From the NCBI RefSeq assembly GCF_947492715.1, contig NZ_CANLNS010000001.1:372001-436000 (forward strand): DNA of 64,000 nucleotides, read 5' to 3'. This document shows, in pieces, positions 41,992 through 49,961 of the stretch (position 1 is the first letter of the stretch; the number at the start of each line of letters is the position of its first letter). A program made the position numbers and the translations under genes. Below the pieces are notes generated by a model. The model saw only the letters and a list, made by a program, of their open reading frames with translations. It did no database searches and had not been told where the DNA came from. This DNA comes from an uncultured Psychroserpens sp. Lineage in GTDB: Bacteria > Bacteroidota > Bacteroidia > Flavobacteriales > Flavobacteriaceae.

Positions 41992-42819
41992 TTATTTTTT
42001 TCTTAAATACACATTTCCAGTAGATGATCTCAATACAATTTTTACGCCTCCATTATTGAGTTTACTTTCTATTTTTCTATTGGCTCCAACAACCTTCATA
42101 TCATCTTCAGAAGGTTTTTGTAAATCAAAATCGGTATAGACAGATCCCATTGTTGAACGCAATTCTAAATCTGCCTTTGTGTTTGCAGGAAGCGATACAT
42201 CTACTACGCCTGTAGAACTACTTAAAGTAATTGGAGAAGATTGATTGACACTAGCAAAATCGACGTCAATAGTTCCTGTATTTGTATGAGCCGTAATTGG
42301 ACCGGTAACATCTATAAGATCAATGTTTCCTATATTCGTATTCACCTCAATTTCTGAAGAAAATCCTTTAATTACTGCTCTTCCCATATTACCACAATCT
42401 AAATGAATGTCCATTGTTTTAGGTAAATAAATTTGCAATCCGCTTCGTTGCATCCATGTTTTTAAATCTTTGATGCGAAGCACATTTCCTTCTTGTTCAA
42501 TAGACATCCCAAATCCGGTATTATCAGTCCCTCCAGCATAAACTGGTTTTAATCCTTTAGCTCTATCATTTTCTTTTTCATTAAAGCCTCCAGCATCGTG
42601 TTCGTGGTCGCAATTGTCATGATCATGATCAAGATTGTCTAATTCGTATTTGCTAAATTTTAATTCATTAGAAGATCCTACAATGATTTTCACCTTAGTG
42701 TTTGTTTCAATTTTCACTTTAGTAATACCATTCAAACTTTTTGTATAGTCTTCTTGAGCATATGTAAAAACAAAGCTTAATAATGCTATAACATTTAATA
42801 TAATTCCTGTTCGTTTCAT
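41992..42819 (-). CDS. Secreted DUF4097-like protein with a His/Asp-rich insertion
   Basis: The 275-residue protein has a signal peptide ending FVFTYAQ. The C-terminal half repeats beta-helix units such as SSEIEVNTNIGNIDLIDVTGPITAHTNTGTIDVDF and SSSTGVVDVSLP. An insertion at about residues 60-80, LDHDHDNCDHEHDAGG, is rich in His and Asp and could bind metal. It precedes the paralogue at 41295 and follows the anti-sigma gene by 23 bp. Function is unknown. Confidence 0.8.
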   Translation of the reverse strand: MKRTGIILNVIALLSFVFTYAQEDYTKSLNGITKVKIETNTKVKIIVGSSNELKFSKYELDNLDHDHDNCDHEHDAGGFNEKENDRAKGLKPVYAGGTDNTGFGMSIEQEGNVLRIKDLKTWMQRSGLQIYLPKTMDIHLDCGNMGRAVIKGFSSEIEVNTNIGNIDLIDVTGPITAHTNTGTIDVDFASVNQSSPITLSSSTGVVDVSLPANTKADLELRSTMGSVYTDFDLQKPSEDDMKVVGANRKIESKLNNGGVKIVLRSSTGNVYLRKK

Positions 42820-42842
42820 TTGTTATTTTTTAATTGATTCAT

Positions 42843-43634
42843 TTAAATAATTTGAGAAATACCACTGTTTACTTGCTCTTTTACAAAATCTGGCGTATCC
42901 GAATGCTCTAATAATTGTTGCATAGGAGCTATTGCGCGCTTCTCCTGAATTTTTACCAAAAATTGAATAATTGCAATTTGTAAACTTGGGTCTTTCTGGG
43001 TTGTTAGAGCCGCAATGAACGCATCTTTTACAATTGACGATTCTGGAAATTCTGATAATGCTTCTGCTGCAGCCAATCGCACATTCATATTTCCATCGTA
43101 TTCCATACGTTGTATTAAGGCTTCTAATATTTTAGTATCTGGTTTTACAAAACTTTCAGTAAAATTTACAGCTTGGATACGTTTGCTTGGTGATTGATTT
43201 TCAATCATCGCTAACATCATATCTTCTCTTAACTCGATTGTTTGTTTTTGCAAGGCCGATATTTCATGGCTGGCCATTTGTTTACTATTGTGGCTTCCCA
43301 ACAAGTACCCTCCAATCATAAATAAAATAGACGCAGCAATTTGAAAGGCTTGTTTCCATGGAAAATCCTTCTCTGGTTTTGAAAGCTCTACTACCTTGTC
43401 ATTCTGAAGCTGTTTTTCTTCTTCTAAGAGTTTGTAAAATTCGTGACGTAAGTTATCACTTGGTTGTTCTTCTTCAACCTTGCTAAAAGCTAAGAAGAGT
43501 GACTTTGTTTCTTTATAAACAACTTGGCAATCATCACATGTAGTTATGTGGCTCTTAATTTTTTGCGATGTTTCGACAGGCAATTGTCCATCTAAATAAT
43601 CTACTATCTGTTGTTCAATATCTTTACAATCCAT
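42843..43634 (-). CDS. Anti-sigma factor with zinc-finger, one membrane helix and external HEAT repeats
   Basis: The 263-residue protein begins with a zf-HC2 domain (DYLDGQLP...HITTCDDCQVVY), continues with a membrane helix near residues 90-110 (AFQIAASILFMIGGYLLGS), and ends with HEAT-like helices on the far side (NVRLAAAEALSEFPESSIVKDAFIAAL, DPSLQIAIIQFLVKIQEKRAIAPMQQLLEH). It should bind the ECF sigma factor encoded immediately upstream (2-bp gap). The periplasmic HEAT segment is a plausible sensor or docking surface. Confidence 0.88.
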   Translation of the reverse strand: MDCKDIEQQIVDYLDGQLPVETSQKIKSHITTCDDCQVVYKETKSLFLAFSKVEEEQPSDNLRHEFYKLLEEEKQLQNDKVVELSKPEKDFPWKQAFQIAASILFMIGGYLLGSHNSKQMASHEISALQKQTIELREDMMLAMIENQSPSKRIQAVNFTESFVKPDTKILEALIQRMEYDGNMNVRLAAAEALSEFPESSIVKDAFIAALTTQKDPSLQIAIIQFLVKIQEKRAIAPMQQLLEHSDTPDFVKEQVNSGISQII

Positions 43635-43636
43635 GG

Positions 43637-44167
43637 TTATATGGTTTCTAAATAAACGGTTTTTAATTTTTTCATAATACGGTGAACTTTCACTTTTACA
43701 GCGCCTTCACTACTTCCGACAATCTCTGCGATCTTATCATATTTTATACCTTGAAATCGATTTAAAACAATAAGCTCTCTATCCTGACTATTTAATGTAT
43801 TTAAAGCATTGTGTAAATGGGCAACATCGTCATTCCTCTCTTCCTTACTTTCTCCATTTTTATGAGCTATAAGCTCTAGATTTTCATTGTTTAAGGTTTT
43901 TTTAGATTTTTGATATTGGTCTGAAAATACATTTCTTGCAATCTTAAAAATCCATGACACAAATTGCCCTCCTTTATATGAAGATCGATAACGCATAACT
44001 TTATAAAATACGGTCTGCGTCATATCTTCACAAACATCTTTATCCTTAATCATTTGATAGAAAAAATTATATAGCCTTTTATTATAGCGTTCAAAAATAT
44101 GAGCCATAGCATCTAAATTTCCTCTAGAAACATCGAGCATTAATTCTTCGTCAGTTAGCTTTTTCAA
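43637..44167 (-). CDS. ECF-type RNA polymerase sigma factor
   Basis: The 176-residue protein has sigma region 2 (LYNFFYQMIKDKDVCEDMTQTVFYKVMRYRSSYKGGQFVSWIFKIARNVFSDQYQK) and region 4 (ALNTLNSQDRELIVLNRFQGIKYDKIAEIVGSSEGAVKVKVHRIMKKLK). It is first in the operon with its anti-sigma factor and the two DUF4097 proteins. It probably also controls this operon, but no promoter motif specific to it can be recognised in the 140-bp divergent gap. Confidence 0.95.
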   Translation of the reverse strand: MKKLTDEELMLDVSRGNLDAMAHIFERYNKRLYNFFYQMIKDKDVCEDMTQTVFYKVMRYRSSYKGGQFVSWIFKIARNVFSDQYQKSKKTLNNENLELIAHKNGESKEERNDDVAHLHNALNTLNSQDRELIVLNRFQGIKYDKIAEIVGSSEGAVKVKVHRIMKKLKTVYLETI

Positions 44168-44307
44168 TCTATTTTGATGGTTGTTTGGTATGAAGACCTA
44201 TAAATTACAAAAAGGTTACATCAAGGATGAAAAAAAATCTATAAAATGTAAAAAACAACGTAAGTAGTTGTTTTAAAATTCGTCAAAACCACAACAAATC
44301 TCGCCTT

Positions 44308-45423
44308 ATGATACTTATCTTATTATTTATTTCAGCATGTTTTTTAGCCTATAGTAATGGCGCCAATGATAATTTCAAAGGTGTGGCTACACTTTTTGGA
44401 AGTGGAACAACCAATTTTAAAAAAGCTATAAATTGGGCTACAATCACTACCTTTTCAGGTTCGGTTGCCGCTATTTTCTTAGCCAATGAACTTGTAAAGA
44501 ACTTTTCGGGAAAAGGACTCGTTCCTAATGAATTGATAACTATGCCTATTTTTGCTATCTCAATTGCTTTTGGTGCTGCTTTAACTGTATTTATTGCTAC
44601 AAAAATTGGCATGCCTATTTCAACAACGCACAGCTTGGTAGGCGCTTTATTTGGCGCAGGCGTTATGGCTGTTGGCTCACAGTTTAACTTTGAAAAACTT
44701 GGAGGTACATTTTTAATGCCTCTAATTGTAAGTCCGCTCATGGCAGCCATTATAAGTTTAATCGCTTACCTCATTTTTAGATATTTCAGAAAACGTCTTG
44801 GTATTACAAAAAAAACCAGCTTGAATATTCATGAAAAAGAAACAGCCTCTATAGCTTCGTTCAACATGGATAATGTGGCAACCTTAAAAACAAAAAAGAC
44901 GATTGAAGCGACCATTCAAAATAAAATAGAGACCTATAACGGACAGATTCTAGGGTTAAGTTCGCAAAAGGTATTGGACAGTTTGCATTATCTAAGTGCT
45001 GGTATTGTAAGCTTTGCTAGAGGTTTAAATGACACGCCAAAAATTGTTGGTTTATTATTAATTATCAATGCCATTGATATCAAATGGAGCATGATTATCA
45101 TTGCTATTGTAATGGCAGTTGGTGGACTAATTAATTCTAAAAAAGTTGGGATAACAATGAGTAAAAAAATCACACCTATGAACTCAGGACAAGGGTTTAC
45201 AGCAAATATGGTCACAGGTTTATTAGTTACAACAGCTAGTGTACATGGGTTACCTGTATCTACAACGCATGTTTCTGTCGGTTCTATTTTTGGTATTGGA
45301 ACGATTACTAAAAAAGCAGATTATAAAATGATTGGTAAAATATTATTATCTTGGTTGCTAACCCTTCCAATGGCAGCAATTGTTAGTGGTTTATTATTTA
45401 AAATGTTAGAAACACTCACATAA
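44308..45423 (+). CDS. pit: Inorganic phosphate transporter of the PiT family
   Basis: The 371-residue membrane protein has the duplicated PiT signatures: LAYSNGANDNFKGVATLFG at the N-terminus and SFARGLNDTPKIVGLLLI in the second half, with GMPISTTHSLVGALFGAG and GLPVSTTHVSVGSIFGIG. PiT proteins import metal-phosphate complexes with protons or sodium. A cytosolic loop lies around residues 165-215. It is divergent from the sigma operon. The next gene continues in the same frame after its stop. Confidence 0.93.
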   Translation: MILILLFISACFLAYSNGANDNFKGVATLFGSGTTNFKKAINWATITTFSGSVAAIFLANELVKNFSGKGLVPNELITMPIFAISIAFGAALTVFIATKIGMPISTTHSLVGALFGAGVMAVGSQFNFEKLGGTFLMPLIVSPLMAAIISLIAYLIFRYFRKRLGITKKTSLNIHEKETASIASFNMDNVATLKTKKTIEATIQNKIETYNGQILGLSSQKVLDSLHYLSAGIVSFARGLNDTPKIVGLLLIINAIDIKWSMIIIAIVMAVGGLINSKKVGITMSKKITPMNSGQGFTANMVTGLLVTTASVHGLPVSTTHVSVGSIFGIGTITKKADYKMIGKILLSWLLTLPMAAIVSGLLFKMLETLT

Positions 45424-45432
45424 TTTTGGCCT

Positions 45433-46320
45433 ATCGAAAAGTACATTGATATTATATCAAATTCCTATTCAGGATATTGGAATTACCTTAAAAATGAAAT
45501 TCTTCTTCAAAACAATTGGGATAACTATTTTTATGGACTAATTATTATTTCCCTGCTTGTTTGGGTTTTAGAAATTGCATTTCCTTGGCGAAAACAACAA
45601 GGTATATTTAGAAAGGATTTTTGGTTAGACACCTTTTACATGTTTTTCAACTTTTTCCTTCTCAATTTAATTGTTCTAATTGCCTTATCAAATACCGCTG
45701 CCGAATTTTTTAATGACATACTGGGCGCCATAGGTCTTTCACTTTCAAACTTTCAATTGTTTGATTCTAATGACTTACCAAAGTGGTTAGGATTACTTAT
45801 TTTCTTTTTGGTAAATGACTTTGTTCAATGGAATACGCATCGCTTACTACATCGTATTCCTTGGCTTTGGAATTTTCATAAAGTCCATCATAGTGTCAAA
45901 GAAATGGGATTTGCGGCGCACCTACGTTACCATTGGATGGAACCTGTTGTATATAATTCTATTCGCTATATTCCTTTAGCAATTATCGCAAATTATAGCG
46001 CTCAAGATGTGGCTATTGTCTATTTCTTTGCTATTGCCATTGGACATCTCAACCACGCTAACCTCGGTTGGGATTATGGTATCTTCAAATATATTTTTAA
46101 CAATCCAAAGATGCATATTTGGCATCACGCAAAAGAACTTCCAAAACATGTTAGGTTTGGCGTTAACTACGGACTAACCTTAAGTATTTGGGATTATATT
46201 TTTAAAACGGATTATGTTCCGCATAGTGGACGTGATATAGAACTTGGCTTTAAAGGTGATGAGCAATTTCCTAAAGATTTTTTACAACAAGAATTATATC
46301 CACTTAAAACTAAAAATTAG
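45433..46320 (+). CDS. Sterol desaturase/fatty acid hydroxylase family membrane protein with a non-standard start
   Basis: Diiron-enzyme histidine motifs are HRLLH, NFHKVHH, GHLNH and HIWHH, with several membrane helices. The first in-frame ATG is at 45640, but the frame is open back to the pit stop (45421-45423). The extra segment encodes a family-like N-terminus, EKYIDIISNSYSGYWNYL followed by a membrane helix and WRKQQGIFRKDFWLD. Where relatives would have ATG before EKY, this sequence has ATC (45433). I placed the start there, giving 295 residues. Alternatives are ATG 45640 (226 residues, missing the first helices) or a sequencing or real start-loss. The substrate is unknown. Confidence 0.65.
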   Translation: MEKYIDIISNSYSGYWNYLKNEILLQNNWDNYFYGLIIISLLVWVLEIAFPWRKQQGIFRKDFWLDTFYMFFNFFLLNLIVLIALSNTAAEFFNDILGAIGLSLSNFQLFDSNDLPKWLGLLIFFLVNDFVQWNTHRLLHRIPWLWNFHKVHHSVKEMGFAAHLRYHWMEPVVYNSIRYIPLAIIANYSAQDVAIVYFFAIAIGHLNHANLGWDYGIFKYIFNNPKMHIWHHAKELPKHVRFGVNYGLTLSIWDYIFKTDYVPHSGRDIELGFKGDEQFPKDFLQQELYPLKTKN

Positions 46321-46362
46321 CAACAATCTCGAGTGTTTATTATGTCAATTAAAAATTTTAAT

Positions 46363-47292
46363 ATGAACAGCATAAAATATATATTAGTATTAGCTATAGT
46401 GATTAACATTTATGGTTGTTGCTCTACAAAAACGGCCACTTCTAACACTACAAAAAAAGAGACAGCCATGGTTGAACCTACAACAGAAATTGAAACTGAA
46501 ACTGAAACTGAAACAGAAATTGAGATTATAGAAAACACTGAAGATACCATAGACGAAACCCCCGATACAACTGCTAATGAAAACATTGTAGCCACTCCTG
46601 TTGTGTTAGAAGATCCTATGACTAACGATACTAATGGAATAAGAGCTAAAGTTGATCATGCCGTTTGGAATGAATTACTACAAGCGCACGTGTCCAATCA
46701 AGGCAATGTTGATTATAAAGGATTCCAAGCCGATAAAACCAAATTTAATGGATATCTTAATTTGCTTTCAGATTTACCTCCTCAAGAGTCTTGGAGTAAA
46801 GACGAAACCCTAGCCTATTGGATTAATGTATACAACGCTTATACCATAAAACTCATCTTAGATAATTACCCAATTAAGAGCATTAAAGACATTAAAGGAC
46901 CTTGGAGTCATCGTTTTATTAGAATAGGAGAAAAATGGTATACGTTAAATGATGTTGAGCATAGAATTATTCGTAAAATGGATGAACCTAGAATTCACTT
47001 TGCGCTAGTTTGCGCTGCAGTGTCCTGTCCGCGTTTATACAATAAAGCGTTTACCGAAAAAGACTTGGAGGCCGATTTAGATTTGCTAACAAGAGGATTT
47101 CTAAGTGATACTTCTAAAAACGAGCTTAGTGAAAATGCCATAAAACTTTCAAGAATATTTAAATGGTATGGAGGTGATTTTAAAAGTGATGGCAGCACGT
47201 TAATTGACTTCTTAAACCAATATTCGACAGTGACCATTTCAGATAAAGCTAAAAAAAGTTATAAAGCCTATAACTGGAATTTAAATGAATAA
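46363..47292 (+). CDS. DUF547 lipoprotein
   Basis: ATG 46363 gives a clean lipoprotein signal (MNSIKYILVLAIVINIYGC); earlier in-frame starts at 46333 (GTG) and 46342 only add residues before it. A low-complexity Glu/Thr stretch (about residues 28-60) is followed by the DUF547 domain: LAYWINVYNAYTIKLILDNYPI, KWYTLNDVEHRIIRKMDEPRIHFALVCAAVSCPRLYNKAF, and LSRIFKWYGGDF. DUF547 resembles a papain-like fold but has no assigned function. It overlaps the glycosyltransferase gene by 8 bp. A second DUF547 protein is at 62635. Confidence 0.88.
   Translation: MNSIKYILVLAIVINIYGCCSTKTATSNTTKKETAMVEPTTEIETETETETEIEIIENTEDTIDETPDTTANENIVATPVVLEDPMTNDTNGIRAKVDHAVWNELLQAHVSNQGNVDYKGFQADKTKFNGYLNLLSDLPPQESWSKDETLAYWINVYNAYTIKLILDNYPIKSIKDIKGPWSHRFIRIGEKWYTLNDVEHRIIRKMDEPRIHFALVCAAVSCPRLYNKAFTEKDLEADLDLLTRGFLSDTSKNELSENAIKLSRIFKWYGGDFKSDGSTLIDFLNQYSTVTISDKAKKSYKAYNWNLNE
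46491..46514 (+). repeat. Hexanucleotide repeat (TGAAAC)4
   Basis: Four perfect copies of TGAAAC encode alternating Glu-Thr after the lipoprotein signal. Copy changes would keep the frame and alter linker length only. Confidence 0.9.
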
Positions 47293-47980
47293 TATCTCTA
47301 TTATAATTCCTGTTCTGAATGAAGCTGACACTATTAAAAAACTCCTTTTTCATTTAATAGACAATGCCTCTTTGCAGAACATTTCAGAAATCATTGTTGT
47401 TGATGGTGGAAGTACTGATGGTTCACAAGACATTATTACATCTTTAGATTTAAATGTTAAACTGCTGTCTTCGTCTAAAGGTAGAGCGCGGCAAATGAAT
47501 GCTGGCGCTAAGGTCGCAAGAGGTTCTATTTTGTATTTTCTACATGCAGATTCGTTTCCTCCAAATCGTTATGATCAATTTATTATTAACGAAGTTAATA
47601 ATGGAAATAATGCTGGGTGTTTTAGACTAAAATTTGATAGTAACCATTGGTGGTTACGATTGGCCAGCTGGCTTACTCAATTTAAATGGAGAGCCTGTCG
47701 TGGAGGAGATCAAAGCCAGTTTATTACAAGAGCATTGTATAATGAAATTGGTGGTTATGATGAAAATTATATCATTTATGAAGATAACATCCTCATTAAT
47801 GAACTGTATGAGCGTAAAGAATTTGTAGTTATCAATAAAAAAATAGAAACCTCAGCACGACTCTATCGAAAACATGGCATCTGGAAATTACAATATCACT
47901 TCTGGACGATATATGTCAAAAAGTGGTTTGGTGCCTCAGCAGATGATTTATTTGCTTACTACAAAAAGCATATTTGCTAA
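47285..47980 (+). CDS. TIGR04283-type glycosyltransferase family 2 protein (arsenosugar-associated)
   Basis: The 231-residue GT2 protein has ISIIIPVLNEADTIKKLL, EIIVVDGGSTDGSQDII, GRARQMNAGAKVARGSILYFLHADSFPP and WRACRGGDQSQFITRALYNEIGGYDE. GRARQMNAGA and FLHADS are typical of the TIGR04283 family, which accompanies arsS/arsM in many genomes. Here it is 6 kb from that cluster, coupled to a DUF547 lipoprotein gene. Its stop overlaps the convergent NAMPT-like gene by 4 bp. Confidence 0.88.
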   Translation: MNNISIIIPVLNEADTIKKLLFHLIDNASLQNISEIIVVDGGSTDGSQDIITSLDLNVKLLSSSKGRARQMNAGAKVARGSILYFLHADSFPPNRYDQFIINEVNNGNNAGCFRLKFDSNHWWLRLASWLTQFKWRACRGGDQSQFITRALYNEIGGYDENYIIYEDNILINELYERKEFVVINKKIETSARLYRKHGIWKLQYHFWTIYVKKWFGASADDLFAYYKKHIC

Positions 47981-49428
47981 GATTTCATTCGTTTTCTAAT
48001 ATCGCTTAAATTTTCATCAATCACCAGTGATCCATCACGAAACACTTCTCTGAGTTCTCCTTGTCGTTCTTCATTCCAAGAAACTTGATCTTTAAGAATG
48101 TAGTTTCCATTTTGTTTTTCAATTTTAATTAAACCTTTAGCCGATTTCTTTGTACCATCATCTGTAATAGGATCTTTATAGATCTCACGACCCTCTTCAT
48201 TCACTTCTCCGTAGGTTGCTTTCATTGCAAATCCGAACGTATCTCGCGTATTGTATTGATAAGTAAATGAACCAATACCCAGAACAACATTTGTAGATGC
48301 AAACCCCTTTTGTTTTAATCTTTCACAAATTTGAGTAGCTCTATCTAAGGTGATACTATCGCCATAAATAGCACCAATATGTGCATCGAGTTCTTTATAG
48401 CCTTTAGCATTTATAGTGCCTCCAAAAATATCCCAAAGTAATTCTATAACACCTTTTTTCTCTTCGGAAGTCTTGCCATTCTCATTTCCGCATATAATAT
48501 CTACAGGATCACCAGAATCTGGTCTAATCACCACTTTTCCTTCTCTTTGCAACACTTCGTTTTTAAGATTTGGAAGGTACTCTGTTAAGACTTTCCATAA
48601 ATCCCAGGTATCAGATACAATAGACACAATTCCATTTGGATACACTTCTGTTATTAAACGTTTGAAGGTTTCCTCTTCTCCAGAATTAGTCCCCATACAC
48701 ATCACTGAATGTTCGGTTGCAGCCACAGAACCTCCAATTAATTCAGTATCTGAATTTGCATTATAATACGTTTCAAGAAAATCAATGGTTGGTATGGTAT
48801 CTGTTCCAGTAAAGCTCAATAAATGTCCAGATGCAGAAAGAACAGCAGCTTCTAGACCAGCCATGCCACGCATAGAAAAATCATGACCTTGCCAATCCAC
48901 AAACTCAGGTACAGACGATGTTTCTTGAGCATAGTGGTCTAGTATGTTTCTATATTGTTTTGCAATGGTAGCCGAATTACAAGGCATCCAAAGTGTTGTG
49001 GATAATAAGGTTTCAAAATAATTAGTCAGCCAGAAAAACTCGGGTTTTGTGTTGTACATAGTCACCATTGGAACACGAATAGGCACCTGTACACCCTCTG
49101 GAAGGGCTTTAATTACCATTGGCAAGTAACCTAAATCGTGTAGCGCTTCAATATGTGCAATACCAACTTGATTTGGACCAAGGTAATTGTTGATGCGTCT
49201 TGAATAGCGTTTGCAAATAACCTCTTTAGGCTGGTTAAAAAAATTAGTATTGAAGTCGTCTATCATGTACTTCTTAATAAAGTATTGAAGTCCAAAAAAG
49301 GTCACTTCATTAACACCTTCAATACGACTTTTTCGCGGTGTCCAGTTAGAATATACCAAAGTGGTACCTTCTGGATATTGTCTTCTGTGATCAACTTTAT
49401 AACCGTCTGTATATAATAATGGATTCAT
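47977..49428 (-). CDS. nadV: Nicotinamide phosphoribosyltransferase-family enzyme (NAMPT, or Namat of a NARP1 pair)
   Basis: The 483-residue protein is a clear NAMPT-family member: LLYTDGYKVDHRRQYPEGT, SNWTPRKSR, WQGHDFSMRGM, GTDTIPTIDF, AATEHSVMC, VIRPDSGDP, YGDSITLDR and VLGIGSFTYQYNTRDTFGFAMKATY. The family joins nicotinamide to PRPP to make NMN. In phage NARP1, an enzyme of this family instead joins nicotinamide to ADP-ribose pyrophosphate to make NAD+. The PRPP-synthetase-like protein at 57739 is a short form under the same operators, so both options are open. ATG 49428 (MNPLLYTDG) is preferred to 49467. It has its own doubly operated promoter. Confidence 0.93.
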   Translation of the reverse strand: MNPLLYTDGYKVDHRRQYPEGTTLVYSNWTPRKSRIEGVNEVTFFGLQYFIKKYMIDDFNTNFFNQPKEVICKRYSRRINNYLGPNQVGIAHIEALHDLGYLPMVIKALPEGVQVPIRVPMVTMYNTKPEFFWLTNYFETLLSTTLWMPCNSATIAKQYRNILDHYAQETSSVPEFVDWQGHDFSMRGMAGLEAAVLSASGHLLSFTGTDTIPTIDFLETYYNANSDTELIGGSVAATEHSVMCMGTNSGEEETFKRLITEVYPNGIVSIVSDTWDLWKVLTEYLPNLKNEVLQREGKVVIRPDSGDPVDIICGNENGKTSEEKKGVIELLWDIFGGTINAKGYKELDAHIGAIYGDSITLDRATQICERLKQKGFASTNVVLGIGSFTYQYNTRDTFGFAMKATYGEVNEEGREIYKDPITDDGTKKSAKGLIKIEKQNGNYILKDQVSWNEERQGELREVFRDGSLVIDENLSDIRKRMKS

Positions 49429-49439
49429 AATGATATTAA

Positions 49440-49460
49440 TTTGCGTAATTATTACACAAA
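49440..49460. promoter_or_regulatory. NrtR-type operator 1 at the nadV promoter
   Basis: TTTGCGTAA-TTA-TTACACAAA, a 21-bp near-perfect palindrome, overlaps the -7 element of nadV. Its final CAAA is the TTTG of that element on the minus strand. Confidence 0.85.
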
Positions 49461-49488
49461 TATACATTTATACAAATCGCCAGCCAAA
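49457..49488 (-). promoter_or_regulatory. Promoter of nadV
   Basis: On the minus strand, TTTG (49488-49485), a 20-base spacer and TATATTTG (49464-49457) match the Bacteroidota consensus. Transcription should start near 49450, about 22 bases before the ATG at 49428. Confidence 0.75.
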
Positions 49489-49491
49489 TAA

Positions 49492-49512
49492 TTTGCGTAA
49501 TATTTACGCAAA
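49492..49512. promoter_or_regulatory. NrtR-type operator 2 upstream of nadV
   Basis: TTTGCGTAA-TAT-TTACGCAAA is a perfect 9-bp-arm palindrome, 4 bases upstream of the -33 element and next to the stop of the preceding gene. Its centre is 52 bp from operator 1, about five helical turns, so both sites face the same side of the DNA. Confidence 0.88.
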
Positions 49513-49513
49513 T

Positions 49514-49936
49514 TTAAACTATAACTTCATTAAGACTATTGCATAGTACAATGCTATACTTTTTGCAAAGGACTTCTATATATCGTCTTTGATAAAATGT
49601 ATTAGGACATACAACAATAAGTTTTCCAGACCTAGCGTATAACCCAAGTTCTACTAACGAGATTGGTGATTTAGCAGTTCGTAAAAAATGTAAAACAATG
49701 GTATCTGATAACTCCAAAGCCTCTAACTCCCAATGTATGTGATTCTGCATTTCAGCATGACTTAAACTATCATGATCTCGTCTGGTAGGATCAAAAAAGT
49801 GAATTGATGCTTTAGCTTTTTTTATTAAGGATTCTCGCCAAGGGTTTGATGCATTGTAATCTATACTGCCAGCTAAGAAATAGTAATCACAGTTCCTTTC
49901 TTTTAAAGGCAATTCATCTGTTCCGTAGTATATCAT
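49514..49936 (-). CDS. Nucleoside 2-deoxyribosyltransferase-like protein
   Basis: The 140-residue protein has the NDT-like pattern YYFLAGSIDYNASNPWRESLIKKA, HFFDPTRRDH, HIHWELEALELSDTIVLHF and PISLVELGLYARSGKLIVVCP. The Glu in SLVELGLYA matches the catalytic nucleophile position of the family. Members cleave or exchange N-glycosidic bonds of nucleosides; some act as nucleotide hydrolases. In this operon a substrate derived from NAD, such as a nicotinamide or ADP-ribose nucleoside, is plausible but unproven. It is the last gene before the nadV operators. Confidence 0.8.
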   Translation of the reverse strand: MIYYGTDELPLKERNCDYYFLAGSIDYNASNPWRESLIKKAKASIHFFDPTRRDHDSLSHAEMQNHIHWELEALELSDTIVLHFLRTAKSPISLVELGLYARSGKLIVVCPNTFYQRRYIEVLCKKYSIVLCNSLNEVIV

Positions 49937-49961
49937 AATGTTTTACTGTTTTTCAGAATTA

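Noticed and set aside
44349-44750. 133-codon minus-strand open frame
   Set aside because: It is antisense to the first PiT repeat; composition is a reflection of the membrane protein codons.
46491-46514. Hexamer repeat as a phase-variation switch
   Set aside because: A six-base unit keeps the reading frame and the repeat is not in a promoter.
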